From JAKFDI01 sp044508835 (lineage in GTDB: Bacteria > Pseudomonadota > Gammaproteobacteria > Burkholderiales > Burkholderiaceae_C), in NCBI GenBank assembly GCA_044508835.1, contig JBIQHD010000002.1, forward strand, positions 186,001 through 250,000: DNA of 64,000 nt. The letters are read 5' to 3'. Position 1 is the first letter of the stretch. The number at the start of each line of letters is the position of its first letter. Below the pieces are notes generated by a model, which was given only the letters and a program-made list of their open reading frames with translations, made no database searches and was not told where the DNA came from. A program made the translations under genes and the position numbers. Positions 20,585 to 29,045 of the stretch are shown here, piece after piece.

Positions 20585-20856
20585 CTAGGGCCTGTTCACG
20601 CTACGGGAGGGCTCGCGTGACTCGGCAAAACGGCGCCTGCAAGGCGCAAAGCGCAGACGTAGCGGCGGCTACGGCGAGCATTTGCAACGCGGCAGGCGCC
20701 GTTTTGCCGAGATCACCCGCAGGGCCGATGGCTGGCAGGCCCCAGGGCCGCGTTGCCCGCTCGTTGTGTGCCACGGGCACACGGCCTCGCAGGCGCCTTG
20801 CCCTGGGGCCTGCCAGCCATCGGCGCGAGCCCTCCCGTAGCGTGAACAGGCCCTAG
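20585..20856. repeat. 272-bp composite palindromic repeat, copy 1
   Basis: 33-bp terminal inverted repeats (20585-20617 and 20824-20856; CTAGGGCCTGTTCACGCTAC...) enclose two hairpin modules. Module A has a perfect 20-bp stem (20621-20640 with 20692-20711) and a 51-base loop; module B has a perfect 24-bp stem (20725-20748 with 20800-20823) and a 51-base loop. Both loops carry a small apical hairpin and share end sequences. A nearly identical element lies at 62210-62481 and a solo module A relative at 36863-36947. It fills the space between the divergent rfaE2 and gst genes. No protein is encoded. I do not recognise a named family; a MITE-like element or structured RNA are the main options. Confidence 0.9.
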
Positions 20857-20889
20857 ACTGCCCGATCCCATCACGCCCGGAGGCATTCC

Positions 20890-21531
20890 ATGATCACGCT
20901 GTGCGGCTTCGCCATCTCCAACTACTACAACAAGGTCAAGCTCGCGCTGCTGGAGAAGGGCGTGCCCTTCACCGAGGAATACGTGAAGACCGGCCGCAAG
21001 GACGAGGAGGTGCTGGCCGATTCGCCGCTCGGCAAGGTGCCCTTCATCCGCACCGAGCACGGCGCGCTGTGCGAGAGCCAGGTGATCCTCGACTACATCG
21101 AGGCCGAGCACCCGAACCCGCCGCTGCTGCCGGCCGACCCGTTCCAGGCGGCCAAGGTGCGCGAGCTGGTGAGCTTCATCGACCTGCACCTCGAGCTCGT
21201 GGCGCGCGAGCTGTACCCGAAGGCCTTCTTCGGCGGCAGCGTCACCGAGGAGACGCTCGCGCGCACGCGCAAGCTGCTCGACAGGAACATCCCCGCCTTC
21301 AAGCGCCTGGCGAAGTTCTCGCCCTACGTGGCCGGCGACACCTTCACGCAGGCCGACTGCGCCGCCTGGGTCAGCCTGCCGCTGGTCGGCATGGCGACCA
21401 AGGCCTGCTACGGCGAGGACCTGCTGGCCGCGGCCGGCATCGACGTGCGCGGCTACGCCAAGCTGATCGGCGAGCGGCCGGCGGCGCAGAAGGTCACGGC
21501 CGACCGCAAGGCCGACCAGACGAAGGTCTGA
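20890..21531 (+). CDS. glutathione S-transferase family protein
   Basis: 213 residues. N-terminal thioredoxin fold: ISNYYNKVKLALLEKGVPF with the GST glutathione-site region, then cis-proline KVPFIRT and ESQVILDYIEAEHP (the conserved glutamate-serine that holds glutathione). An all-helical C-terminal domain includes TFTQADCAAWVSL. Likely a cytosolic detoxification or reductive GST; substrate unknown. A fair Shine-Dalgarno (GGAGG) precedes the ATG. The right end of the 272-bp repeat lies 33 bases upstream, so the promoter must lie in or next to that repeat. Confidence 0.92.
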   Translation: MITLCGFAISNYYNKVKLALLEKGVPFTEEYVKTGRKDEEVLADSPLGKVPFIRTEHGALCESQVILDYIEAEHPNPPLLPADPFQAAKVRELVSFIDLHLELVARELYPKAFFGGSVTEETLARTRKLLDRNIPAFKRLAKFSPYVAGDTFTQADCAAWVSLPLVGMATKACYGEDLLAAAGIDVRGYAKLIGERPAAQKVTADRKADQTKV

Positions 21532-21536
21532 GCGGC

Positions 21537-21560
21537 GAGGCCCGCCTCGCGGCGGGCCTC
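21537..21560. terminator. GC-rich hairpin between convergent gst and ferritin-like gene
   Basis: Perfect 10-bp stem (21537-21546 with 21551-21560) and TCGC loop between two convergent stop codons. There is no T tract on either side, so it may mark transcript ends without being a classical intrinsic terminator. Confidence 0.5.
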
Positions 21561-21581
21561 GTCATGTGCGGGGCGCGGCGC

Positions 21582-22448
21582 TCAGGCGGGCCGCAGCGCC
21601 TCGTCCGCCGCACGCTTGGCCAGCGCGGCGACGAGCTCCTTGCGGTAGCGGTTCAGTTCCTGGACGCTCGCGAAGCTGCGCTCCATCAGCAGGCTCAGGT
21701 TGTGCAGGATCCGCTCGACCACCTTGGTCTCCCACACGGTGTCGAACTGGATCTGCTTGTCGAGCCACTGCTCCAGCCACTGCGGATCCGGCAGGCGGCT
21801 CTGGATGGTGTCGCGGGGGAAGAGCTTCTCGCTCACGTGCAGGTTGGTGGGGTGCAGCGCCTGCGCCGTGCGGCGGGCGCTGGCCATCAGCACGCCCACC
21901 TTGGTGAAGGCGGCGCGCGCCTCGTCGCCGAACTTGTGCATCGCGCGCTTCATGTAGCGCAGGTAGGCGCCGCCGTGGCGCGCCTCGTCGCGCGCCAGCG
22001 TCTCGTAGATCGTCTTGATCACAGGCTCGGAATGCCACTCGGCCGCGCGCCGGTACCAGTGGTTGAGCCGGATCTCGCCGCAGAAGTGCAGCATCAGCGT
22101 CTCCAGCGGCGGCGCCGGGTCGAACTCGAAGCGCACGTCGTGCAGCTCCTGCTCGGTGGGCACGAGCTCGGGGCGGAAGCGCCGCAGGTACTCCATCAGC
22201 ACCAGCGAGTGCTTCTGCTCCTCGAAGAACCACACGCTCATGAAGGCGCAGAAGTCGCTGTCGTCGCGGTTGTCGCGCAGGAACATCTCGGTGGCCGGCA
22301 GCGCCGACCACTCGGTGATGGCGTTCATCTTGATGGTGTGCGCCTGCTCGTCGGAGAGCTTGTGCGCCTCGAACGCGGCCCACGGAATGTCCGTGTCCAT
22401 GTTCCATCGGACCGCCTCGAGTTGTTTGAAAAGTTCGGGATAAAGCAT
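21582..22448 (-). CDS. ferritin-like di-iron protein (acyl-ACP desaturase-like)
   Basis: 288 residues from the ATG at 22448; an ATG four codons earlier (22460) is also in frame. A four-helix di-iron core is visible: a Glu in AITEWSALP, then WFFEEQKHSLVLMEYL (ExxH), and later FCGEIRLNHWY with LARDEARHGGAYL (second ExxH type). This pair of motifs is that of ferritin-like oxygenases related to acyl-ACP desaturases. The exact reaction is not known to me. No signal peptide. Its upstream region (22449-22857) is unusually long for this genome. Confidence 0.75.
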   Translation of the reverse strand: MLYPELFKQLEAVRWNMDTDIPWAAFEAHKLSDEQAHTIKMNAITEWSALPATEMFLRDNRDDSDFCAFMSVWFFEEQKHSLVLMEYLRRFRPELVPTEQELHDVRFEFDPAPPLETLMLHFCGEIRLNHWYRRAAEWHSEPVIKTIYETLARDEARHGGAYLRYMKRAMHKFGDEARAAFTKVGVLMASARRTAQALHPTNLHVSEKLFPRDTIQSRLPDPQWLEQWLDKQIQFDTVWETKVVERILHNLSLLMERSFASVQELNRYRKELVAALAKRAADEALRPA

Positions 22449-22857
22449 CGCGCGGCCCACAAAGTGCGACGAAATTTTACGCGGGGCTCCGTGACGCCTC
22501 GATGCGCGGGGGATTGGCCGCCCCGTGCGCCGATTTCATTGAACGCACGTGCAGCATCCTGATCCAAAAAAAGTGCAAAACTACGCGGAACTCCGCCGGG
22601 CGGGGGCCGTCGAATGGCCTGCAACCGATCGGCGCGAGTCGTCGACGAAGCAGGTTCGGCGGCCATGCCGGCCGCCGCCTCATCGGTCCAGTTTTCGGGT
22701 TGCACAGCCACCGGTTCGCCGGGTAGACCAGTTCCGCAGCGGTTCTCCTCCTCCCTCCTCCCTCCCTCCTTCGCTGCGGGACGCTGTGCAGCCCTCTTTA
22801 CATCGCCAGCCGCGCGCCGCCGGGCGCCGCCCCCCCGGCGGCGCCTGCGCGGCCGCC
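22449..22857. other. 409-bp intergenic region, no gene seen
   Basis: Lies upstream of the ferritin-like gene and downstream of corA, both on the minus strand. It contains an A7 run with AT-rich flanks near 22565-22585 (possible promoter/UP element for the ferritin-like gene) and a pyrimidine tract with purines on the minus strand (22744-22772). A perfect 9-bp GC hairpin (22823-22831 with 22837-22845) lies just past the corA stop and could end the corA message. No codon-like pattern on either strand. Confidence 0.6.
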
Positions 22858-23820
22858 TCAGCGCAGCCAGCCCTTGCGCCGGAAGTACAGGAAGGGCGCG
22901 GCCACCGAGGCCACCATCAGCGTCAGCGCATACGGGTAGCCGAGCGACCAGTCCAGCTCCGGCATGGCCTTGAAGTTCATGCCGTAGATGCTGGCGATCA
23001 GCGTCGGCGGCAGCAGCGAGACGCTGGCCACCGAGAAGATCTTGATGATCTTGTTCTGGTTGATGTTGATGAAGCCGACCACCGCGTTCATCAGGAAGTT
23101 GATCTTGTCGAACAGGAAGGTCGTGTGGCTGTCCAGCGAATCGATGTCGCGCGTGATCTGGCGCGCTTCCTCGAACTGCTCGGCGTTGAGCATGCGGCTG
23201 CGCATCAGGAAGCTCACCGCGCGGCGCGTGTCCATCACGTTGCGGCGGATGCGCCCGTTCAGGTCTTCCTCCTTGGCGATGGCCGAGAGCACCTCGCCGG
23301 CGACCTCGTCGTTCACGTCCTGCTTGAGCACGCGGTGGCTCACCGCCTCGAGCGTGTCGTAGATGCCCTCCAGCGCGTCGGCCGAATACTCCGCGTCGGC
23401 GTCGTAGAGCTTGAGCAGCACGTCCTTGGCGTCGTCGATCAGCGCCGGGATGCGCCGCGCGCGCAGGCGCAGCAGGCGGAACACCGGCAGGTCCTCGACG
23501 TGGATCGAGAACAGCACCTTCTGGTAGAGGATGAAGGCCACGCGCACGTTGCGCGGCGTCTCGCCGTCGTCGATGAGGAAGTCGCTGCGGATGTGCAGCT
23601 CGCCGTTGTCCTCCTCGTAGAAGCGGGCGGATTCCTCCAGGTCGTCGTCCACCGCGTCGGCGGGGATCGTCAGGCCGTAGTGCTGGGCGATCCAGCCCTT
23701 CTCCTCGGGCGTGGGCGACTCGAGGTCGACCCACACGGGGCGCACGCGGGCGAGGGCGTCGAGGCTCTCGATCTCTTCCTGGAACAGCCGGCCGTTGGCC
23801 AGCGTGAAGACATTCAACAT
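22858..23820 (-). CDS. corA: CorA-family magnesium/cobalt transporter
   Basis: 320 residues, the normal CorA length. An N-terminal cytoplasmic domain with the long stalk helix is followed by two C-terminal membrane helices. The pore signature YGMNF sits between them after SLLPPTLIASI, followed by the short periplasmic loop MPELDW and a basic C-terminus RRKGWLR. CorA forms pentamers gated by intracellular magnesium. The start at 23820 (MLNVFTLANGRL) is where the family begins; the frame is open upstream but does not look like protein. Confidence 0.95.
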   Translation of the reverse strand: MLNVFTLANGRLFQEEIESLDALARVRPVWVDLESPTPEEKGWIAQHYGLTIPADAVDDDLEESARFYEEDNGELHIRSDFLIDDGETPRNVRVAFILYQKVLFSIHVEDLPVFRLLRLRARRIPALIDDAKDVLLKLYDADAEYSADALEGIYDTLEAVSHRVLKQDVNDEVAGEVLSAIAKEEDLNGRIRRNVMDTRRAVSFLMRSRMLNAEQFEEARQITRDIDSLDSHTTFLFDKINFLMNAVVGFININQNKIIKIFSVASVSLLPPTLIASIYGMNFKAMPELDWSLGYPYALTLMVASVAAPFLYFRRKGWLR

Positions 23821-24329
23821 CGGGGCTCCAGCGGGTCGAAACACGCGCGTCGCGCGCTCGTGGCGGCTGAGTGTGAACAGAAGGCTTGCCGCCGTTCCAC
23901 TCCGGCCGGGGATCGGCGCGCGTGCGCCGGTTTCCGCGTGGAGTGGACGGCTACTGAGAAGGGGCGACGTCCAAGCTGGCACTCCAGGATGACTCGAGGC
24001 GAAATTATCCCACCGCACCCGCGCCGTGCCCGAGTCCGCACGGCGCGCAGCGAGTGTGCGGGACCCGCCGGCAGGGCTGGCACGGCCCGCCTGATATCGC
24101 ACAAAGCCTGTGGTTTTCCCTTGCCGCCAGTGCCGGCACCGGCTTGTCGGCCTCGCGGAACTGGCGCACACTGGTCTCGCCGATTCCGATCACACGAACA
24201 ATGTCCGAGCCGGTGACGCAGCCCTTCCGTTTCGACGTCTGTGCACCCCTGATTGCGGTTCGGCGATCCCTGCGTTCGTGTGCCGTTCCCGTTGCTTCCG
24301 GTTTCTCCCACGCTGCGAAAGGAGCACCC
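23821..24329. other. 509-bp intergenic region between divergent corA and hpf
   Basis: No convincing gene on either strand. It presumably holds promoters for both genes. I looked for a magnesium riboswitch or sigma-54 -24/-12 element and found none I could support. The hpf frame is open to about 24054, but the Shine-Dalgarno just before 24330 argues against an extended protein. Confidence 0.5.
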
Positions 24330-24671
24330 ATGAATTTGACGATCAGCGGCCACCATCTCGAAGTCACGCCGTCCCTGCGGGCGTACGTGCTGACGAAGCT
24401 GGACCGCGTCACGCGGCATTTCGACCAGGTGGTGGACATCAACGTCCTGCTCTCGGTCGAGAAGCTCAAGGAGAAGGAGAGAAGGCAGAAGGCCGAAGTC
24501 ACCCTGCACGCCAAGGGCAAGGACATCTTCGTGGAGAGCGCGCACGAGGACCTGTACGCCGCGATCGACCAGCTGATGGACAAGCTGGACCGGCAGGTCT
24601 GCCGCCACAAGGACAAGGTACAGAACCATCACCACGTCGCGGCCAAGCGCATCGACGCCACCCCGGCCTGA
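24330..24671 (+). CDS. hpf: ribosome hibernation promoting factor, short form
   Basis: 113 residues. The single HPF/YfiA domain (MNLTISGHHLEVTPSLRAYV start, KLDRVTRHFDQVVDINVLLS, then VESAHEDLYAAIDQLMDKLDRQV) is followed by a short basic tail with HKDKVQNHHHV. It binds the ribosomal A/P sites in stationary phase and promotes inactive dimers. The start is set by GAAAGGAG six bases upstream. Followed by an intrinsic terminator and then ptsN-hprK, the usual order without rpoN directly in front. Confidence 0.93.
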   Translation: MNLTISGHHLEVTPSLRAYVLTKLDRVTRHFDQVVDINVLLSVEKLKEKERRQKAEVTLHAKGKDIFVESAHEDLYAAIDQLMDKLDRQVCRHKDKVQNHHHVAAKRIDATPA

Positions 24672-24696
24672 CCCCCCGTTCCCGACGAATTCCGAG

Positions 24697-24718
24697 GCGG
24701 CCTCCAGGCCGCTTTTTT
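24697..24718 (+). terminator. intrinsic terminator after hpf
   Basis: 7-bp GC stem (24697-24703 with 24706-24712) and six T residues. Confidence 0.85.
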
Positions 24719-24811
24719 GCTGCCCGGACGAGTGGTTGCTGCAATGCAGCAGGATGTGCACAATCTCTCGCCTTCCGTGCGGCAAGTCCTGCGTCGCGGG
24801 GAACCGATTCC

Positions 24812-24817
24812 TACAAT
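24812..24817 (+). promoter_or_regulatory. candidate -10 of the ptsN-hprK promoter
   Basis: CCTACAAT context, as also seen before maeB (39831) and, as CCTATAAT, before leuS. A competing candidate is TTGCTG (24736), 17-base spacer, CACAAT (24759-24764). Either would lie between the hpf terminator and ptsN. Confidence 0.35.
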
Positions 24818-24895
24818 CCGTCGCTCACGCCGAACCGGGCGGGCACCCCGCCTGCCAAATGCCTGGCAAATGGACGCAGCCCCTTGGATGCAGTC

Positions 24896-25366
24896 ATGAA
24901 CCGTCTCGCAGCCATCCTTCCGCCCAGCAACGTGCTGGTGGACGTGGACGCCACCAGCAAGAAGCGAGCGTTCGAGCAGGCCGGCCTGCTGTTCGAGAAC
25001 CAGCACGCCATCGCCCGCGCCACGGTGACCGACAACCTGTTCGCCCGCGAGCGCCTGGGTTCCACGGGCCTGGGGCACGGCGTGGCCATTCCGCACGGCC
25101 GCATCAAGGGCCTGAAGAATCCGCTGGCCGCCGTGGTGCGCGTGCAGCAGCCGATCCCGTTCGACGCGCCCGACGACGAGCCGGTGGCGCTGCTCATCTT
25201 CCTGCTGGTGCCCGAGGCGGCGACGCAGCGGCACCTCGAGATCCTGTCCGAGATCGCCGAGATGCTCAGCGACCGCGAGCTGCGCGAGCGCCTGAAGGCC
25301 GAGGGCGACGCGGCGCGCGTGCATGCGCTGATCGCCAACTGGCAGCCGCTCAAGTCGGTCGCTTGA
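24896..25366 (+). CDS. ptsN: nitrogen-PTS IIA component
   Basis: 156 residues, an EIIA-fructose/Ntr domain. The phosphorylated histidine is in GVAIPHGRI, and the family helix EILSEIAEMLSDRELRERL is present. PtsN takes phosphate from PtsP/NPr and regulates potassium, nitrogen and carbon functions by protein contacts. It is followed after 40 bases by hprK, the standard betaproteobacterial pairing, which suggests co-transcription. Confidence 0.95.
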   Translation: MNRLAAILPPSNVLVDVDATSKKRAFEQAGLLFENQHAIARATVTDNLFARERLGSTGLGHGVAIPHGRIKGLKNPLAAVVRVQQPIPFDAPDDEPVALLIFLLVPEAATQRHLEILSEIAEMLSDRELRERLKAEGDAARVHALIANWQPLKSVA

Positions 25367-25406
25367 ACGTCACCGCGGCGCCGCTGCGCCGCCGAGGGCC
25401 GGCCAC

Positions 25407-26360
25407 GTGAAACCCATCTCCATCAGCGCCGAGGCCCTGTTCGAGGAACACCGCCCGGCCATGCGCTGGGAGTGGATCGCCGGCCACGCCCACCCCGAGC
25501 GCCGCTTCGACGAATCGGCCGTGCGCAACGCGCAGTCCGCGGCCGACCTGGTCGGCTACCTCAACTACATCCACCCGTACCGCGTGCAGCTCGTCGGCCG
25601 GCGCGAGGTGGCGTACCTGAGCCAGTCGTCGCCCGAGGCGCTGGAGCGCCGCATCGCGCGCATCGTCACGCTGGAGCCGCCGGTGGTCATCGTCGCCGAC
25701 GGCCAGGCGCCGCCCGACAAGCTGGTGGCGATGTGCGAGCGCGCCGAGATCCCGCTGTTCGTCACCGCCGAATCGGCCGGCCACGTGATCGACGTGGTGC
25801 GCGAGTACCTGAGCCAGCTCTTCGCCGAGCGCACCACGCGCCACGGCGTGTTCATGGACATCCTGGGCCTGGGCGTGCTGCTCACCGGCGAATCGGGCCT
25901 GGGCAAGAGCGAGCTGGGGCTGGAGCTGATCTCGCGCGGGCACGGGCTCGTCGCCGACGACGCGGTCGACCTGTTCCGCATCTCGCAGACCGCGCTCGAG
26001 GGCCGCTGCCCCGAGCTGCTGATGAACCTGCTCGAGGTGCGCGGCATCGGCCTGCTGGACATCAAGGCCATCTTCGGCGAGACGGCGGTGCGGCGGAAGA
26101 TGCGGCTCAAGCTCATCGTCCACCTCGTGCGCAAGGAGACGCTGGAGCGCGATTTCGAGCGCCTGCCCTACGAGCCGCTGTACGAGCACATCCTCGACGT
26201 GCCGGTGCGCAAGGTCGTGATCGCGGTCGACGCCGGCCGCAACCTCGCCGTGCTGGTCGAGGCGGCGGTGCGCAACACCATCCTGCAGCTGCGCGGCATC
26301 GACACCTACCGCGAGTTCATCGAGCGCCACCAGCGGGCGCTGGGCCGCCCCGAGAACTGA
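25407..26360 (+). CDS. hprK: HPr kinase/phosphorylase
   Basis: 317 residues. The P-loop GESGLGKSEL lies in the second half, followed by LVADDAVDL and the HPr kinase signature NLLEVRGIGLLDIKAIFG. The N-terminal half carries the family's regulatory domain. It phosphorylates or dephosphorylates the serine of HPr/NPr. Ends 97 bases before the convergent fur gene; a hairpin-rich repeat lies in that gap. Confidence 0.96.
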   Translation: MKPISISAEALFEEHRPAMRWEWIAGHAHPERRFDESAVRNAQSAADLVGYLNYIHPYRVQLVGRREVAYLSQSSPEALERRIARIVTLEPPVVIVADGQAPPDKLVAMCERAEIPLFVTAESAGHVIDVVREYLSQLFAERTTRHGVFMDILGLGVLLTGESGLGKSELGLELISRGHGLVADDAVDLFRISQTALEGRCPELLMNLLEVRGIGLLDIKAIFGETAVRRKMRLKLIVHLVRKETLERDFERLPYEPLYEHILDVPVRKVVIAVDAGRNLAVLVEAAVRNTILQLRGIDTYREFIERHQRALGRPEN

Positions 26361-26365
26361 CCCCC

Positions 26366-26420
26366 CCTACGCGCTTCGCGCGCCCCCCGAGGGGGCACCG
26401 CTGGCGGGCCGGCGGTGCCG
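26366..26420. repeat. GC-rich multi-hairpin intergenic repeat (hprK-fur)
   Basis: Three small palindromes in 55 bases: GCGC-TTC-GCGC, GCCCCC facing GGGGGC, and GGCACCGC facing GCGGTGCC. The last two share three bases, so they are partly exclusive. A related arrangement (five C facing five G, then GCGGGCCGG) occurs at 35762-35819. The CCCCC/GGGGG core resembles a repeat I recall from intergenic regions of Burkholderiales. It may end both convergent messages. Confidence 0.5.
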
Positions 26421-26457
26421 GACCCGCGGCGGTTGCTTGATGGCGTGGCGACGGCTG

Positions 26458-26889
26458 CTACTTCGCGGGGCGGTGCGGGCAGTTCTTCTTCGTGCAGTAG
26501 CCGTACAGCGACAGCGCGTGGTCCTGCAGCTCGAAGCCCCGCGCCGAGGCGATGGACTTCTGCCGCTTCTCGATCTCGGCGTCGAAGAACTCCTCGACCC
26601 GGCCGCAGTCGAGGCACACCAGGTGGTCGTGGTGCTTGCCCTCGTTCAACTCGAAGACGGCCTTGCCGGCCTCGAAGTGGTTGCGCGAGAGGATGCCCGC
26701 CTGCTCGAACTGCATCAGCACGCGGTAGACCGTGGCCAGGCCCACGTCGGAGCCTTCGGCCAGCAGCACCTTGAACACGTCTTCGGCGGTCATGTGCCGC
26801 TGCGTCGTGTTCTGGAAGACCTCGAGGATCTTGATGCGCGGGAGCGTGGCCTTCAGGCCGCTGCTCTTGAGTTCGTCGGCATGCGTCAT
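26458..26889 (-). CDS. fur: ferric uptake regulator
   Basis: 143 residues from the ATG at 26889 (an ATG four codons upstream is less typical). Winged helix with KATLPRIKILEVFQ and the recognition region GLATVYRVLMQFEQAGIL. Metal sites: HHDHLVCLDCG and a C-terminal CTKKNCPH zinc pair. Fur represses iron-uptake genes when loaded with ferrous iron. It is divergent from bamE with about 98 bases between starts, a conserved arrangement in betaproteobacteria. Confidence 0.96.
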   Translation of the reverse strand: MTHADELKSSGLKATLPRIKILEVFQNTTQRHMTAEDVFKVLLAEGSDVGLATVYRVLMQFEQAGILSRNHFEAGKAVFELNEGKHHDHLVCLDCGRVEEFFDAEIEKRQKSIASARGFELQDHALSLYGYCTKKNCPHRPAK

Positions 26890-26927
26890 GGTGAGCTCCA
26901 CAAGGGCTGCGGCGTGGGGCCAGCCGC

Positions 26928-26933
26928 TAGAAT
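26928..26933 (+). promoter_or_regulatory. candidate -10 of the bamE promoter
   Basis: TAGAAT about 55 bases before the bamE ATG, in the short fur-bamE divergent region. No clear -35 is visible. Confidence 0.35.
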
Positions 26934-26987
26934 CGACCGATCATATCGAGGTTGGCGCGCCCTCTCGCGCGCATCGAGCCCTCCGCC

Positions 26988-27527
26988 ATGCCCCCCTTCC
27001 CGCGCCTTCGTTCTCCCGCCGTGCTGGCCGTTGCCGCGCTCCTCGGTCTGGGCGGCTGCCAGTCGCTGCAGTCTTCCGACAACTTCCTCGGCGTCATCAC
27101 GCCGTACCGGCTCGAGATCGTGCAGGGCAACGTCGTCACCAGCGAGCAGGTCGCGCGCCTGCGCCCCGGCATGAGCCGCGCCCAGGTGCGCGACGTGCTC
27201 GGCACGCCGCTGCTGGCCGACATCTTCCACGCCGACCGCTGGGACTACGTGTTCTCCATCCGCCGCCAGGGCGCGCAGCCGCAGGACCGGCGCGTCGTCG
27301 TGCGCTTCGACGGCGAGGCCTACCGCAGCATCGACACCGGCGGCGAGCTGCCGAGCGAGCGCGAGTTCGTCGCCTCGATCGACACCTTCAAGACCAGCCG
27401 CAACGCCCCGCCCCTGGCGCTGACCGACGAGCAGGTCAAGGCGCTCCCGGTGCCGCCCAAGGCGCCTGCGGCCGAGGCCGCCGAGCCGCCGCCCGCCCGC
27501 ACCTACCCGCCGCTCGAGCCCCGTTGA
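26988..27527 (+). CDS. bamE: outer-membrane assembly lipoprotein BamE
   Basis: 179 residues. Signal peptide with lipobox LGGC, then the BamE/SmpA domain: TPYRLEIVQGNVVTSEQVARL, RPGMSRAQVRDVLGTPLLADIFH and DRWDYVFSIRR. BamE stabilises the BamA-BamD contact in the beta-barrel assembly machine. The C-terminal 35 residues are a proline/alanine-rich extension absent from the E. coli protein. dapB starts four bases after the stop, so they form an operon. An upstream in-frame ATG at 26952 is rejected because it would bury the signal peptide. Confidence 0.94.
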   Translation: MPPFPRLRSPAVLAVAALLGLGGCQSLQSSDNFLGVITPYRLEIVQGNVVTSEQVARLRPGMSRAQVRDVLGTPLLADIFHADRWDYVFSIRRQGAQPQDRRVVVRFDGEAYRSIDTGGELPSEREFVASIDTFKTSRNAPPLALTDEQVKALPVPPKAPAAEAAEPPPARTYPPLEPR

Positions 27528-27531
27528 GGCC

Positions 27532-28365
27532 ATGACCACAGACACCCCCGCCGCCGAGCGGCCGCCGCTGCGCATCGCCATCGCCGGCGCCTCGGGCCGC
27601 ATGGGCCGCATGCTGATCGACGCCGTGCTGGCCGCCGGCGACACGGTGCTCGTCGGGGCACTCGACGTGCCGTCGTCGCCCGCCGTCGGGCAGGACGCCA
27701 CCGCCTACCTCGGCCGCGCCTGCGGGGTGGTCATCACCGCCGACCTGCAGGCCGCCCTGGCCGAAGCGCAGGTGCTGATCGACTTCACCCGCCCCGAAGG
27801 CACGATGGCCCACCTCGCCGCATGCCGCGAGCGCGGCGTCAAGGCCGTGATCGGCACCACCGGCTTCAGCCCCGAGCAGAAGGCGCAGATCGGCGCGCAC
27901 GCGCAGCACATCGGCATCGTGATGGCGCCGAACATGAGCGTCGGCGTGAACGTGGTGTTCAAGCTGCTCGACATGGCGGCGCGCGCGCTCAACGAGGGCT
28001 ATGACATCGAGATCATCGAGGCGCACCACCGCCACAAGGTGGATGCGCCCAGCGGCACCGCGCTCGCGATGGGCGAGGTGGTCGCCGCCGCGCTCGGGCG
28101 CAGCCTGAAGGACTGCGCGGTCTACGGCCGCGAAGGCGTCACCGGCGAGCGCGACCCGTCGACCATCGGCTTCGCCACCGTGCGCGGGGGCGACATCGTC
28201 GGCGACCACACCGTGCTCTTCGCCGGCACGGGCGAGCGCATCGAGGTCACGCACAAGAGCTCCAGCCGCGCCACCTACGCGCAGGGCAGCCTGCGCGCGG
28301 CGCGCTTCGTCGCCGGCCGCGCGGCCGGGCTGTTCGACATGGGCGCCGTGCTCGGCCTCGGCTGA
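27532..28365 (+). CDS. dapB: 4-hydroxy-tetrahydrodipicolinate reductase
   Basis: 277 residues. NAD(P)H-dependent step of lysine/diaminopimelate synthesis. N-terminal Rossmann motif IAIAGASGRMGRML, then VIGTTGFSP, APNMSVGVNV, and the catalytic HHRHKVDAPSGTA. It lies between bamE and exbB with gaps of only four and nine bases. Confidence 0.97.
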   Translation: MTTDTPAAERPPLRIAIAGASGRMGRMLIDAVLAAGDTVLVGALDVPSSPAVGQDATAYLGRACGVVITADLQAALAEAQVLIDFTRPEGTMAHLAACRERGVKAVIGTTGFSPEQKAQIGAHAQHIGIVMAPNMSVGVNVVFKLLDMAARALNEGYDIEIIEAHHRHKVDAPSGTALAMGEVVAAALGRSLKDCAVYGREGVTGERDPSTIGFATVRGGDIVGDHTVLFAGTGERIEVTHKSSSRATYAQGSLRAARFVAGRAAGLFDMGAVLGLG

Positions 28366-28374
28366 AGCTCGCGC

Positions 28375-29043
<669 letters not shown>

Positions 29044-29045
29044 CC

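Noticed and set aside
20311..20856. Frames running through the 272-bp repeat (similar peptides also at 62210-63337)
   Set aside because: Their similarity comes from the DNA repeat; stems and loops explain the sequence and no start signal or domain is present.
21544..22407. Alternative frames antisense to or overlapping the ferritin-like gene
   Set aside because: They lack motifs, while the minus-strand gene has two clear di-iron motifs.
24061..24100. Sigma-54-like TGGCACG sequence upstream of hpf
   Set aside because: The required TTGC element is missing at the right distance.
24054..24329. N-terminal extension of the HPF protein
   Set aside because: A good Shine-Dalgarno directly precedes the family-typical start at 24330, and the upstream residues do not resemble HPF.
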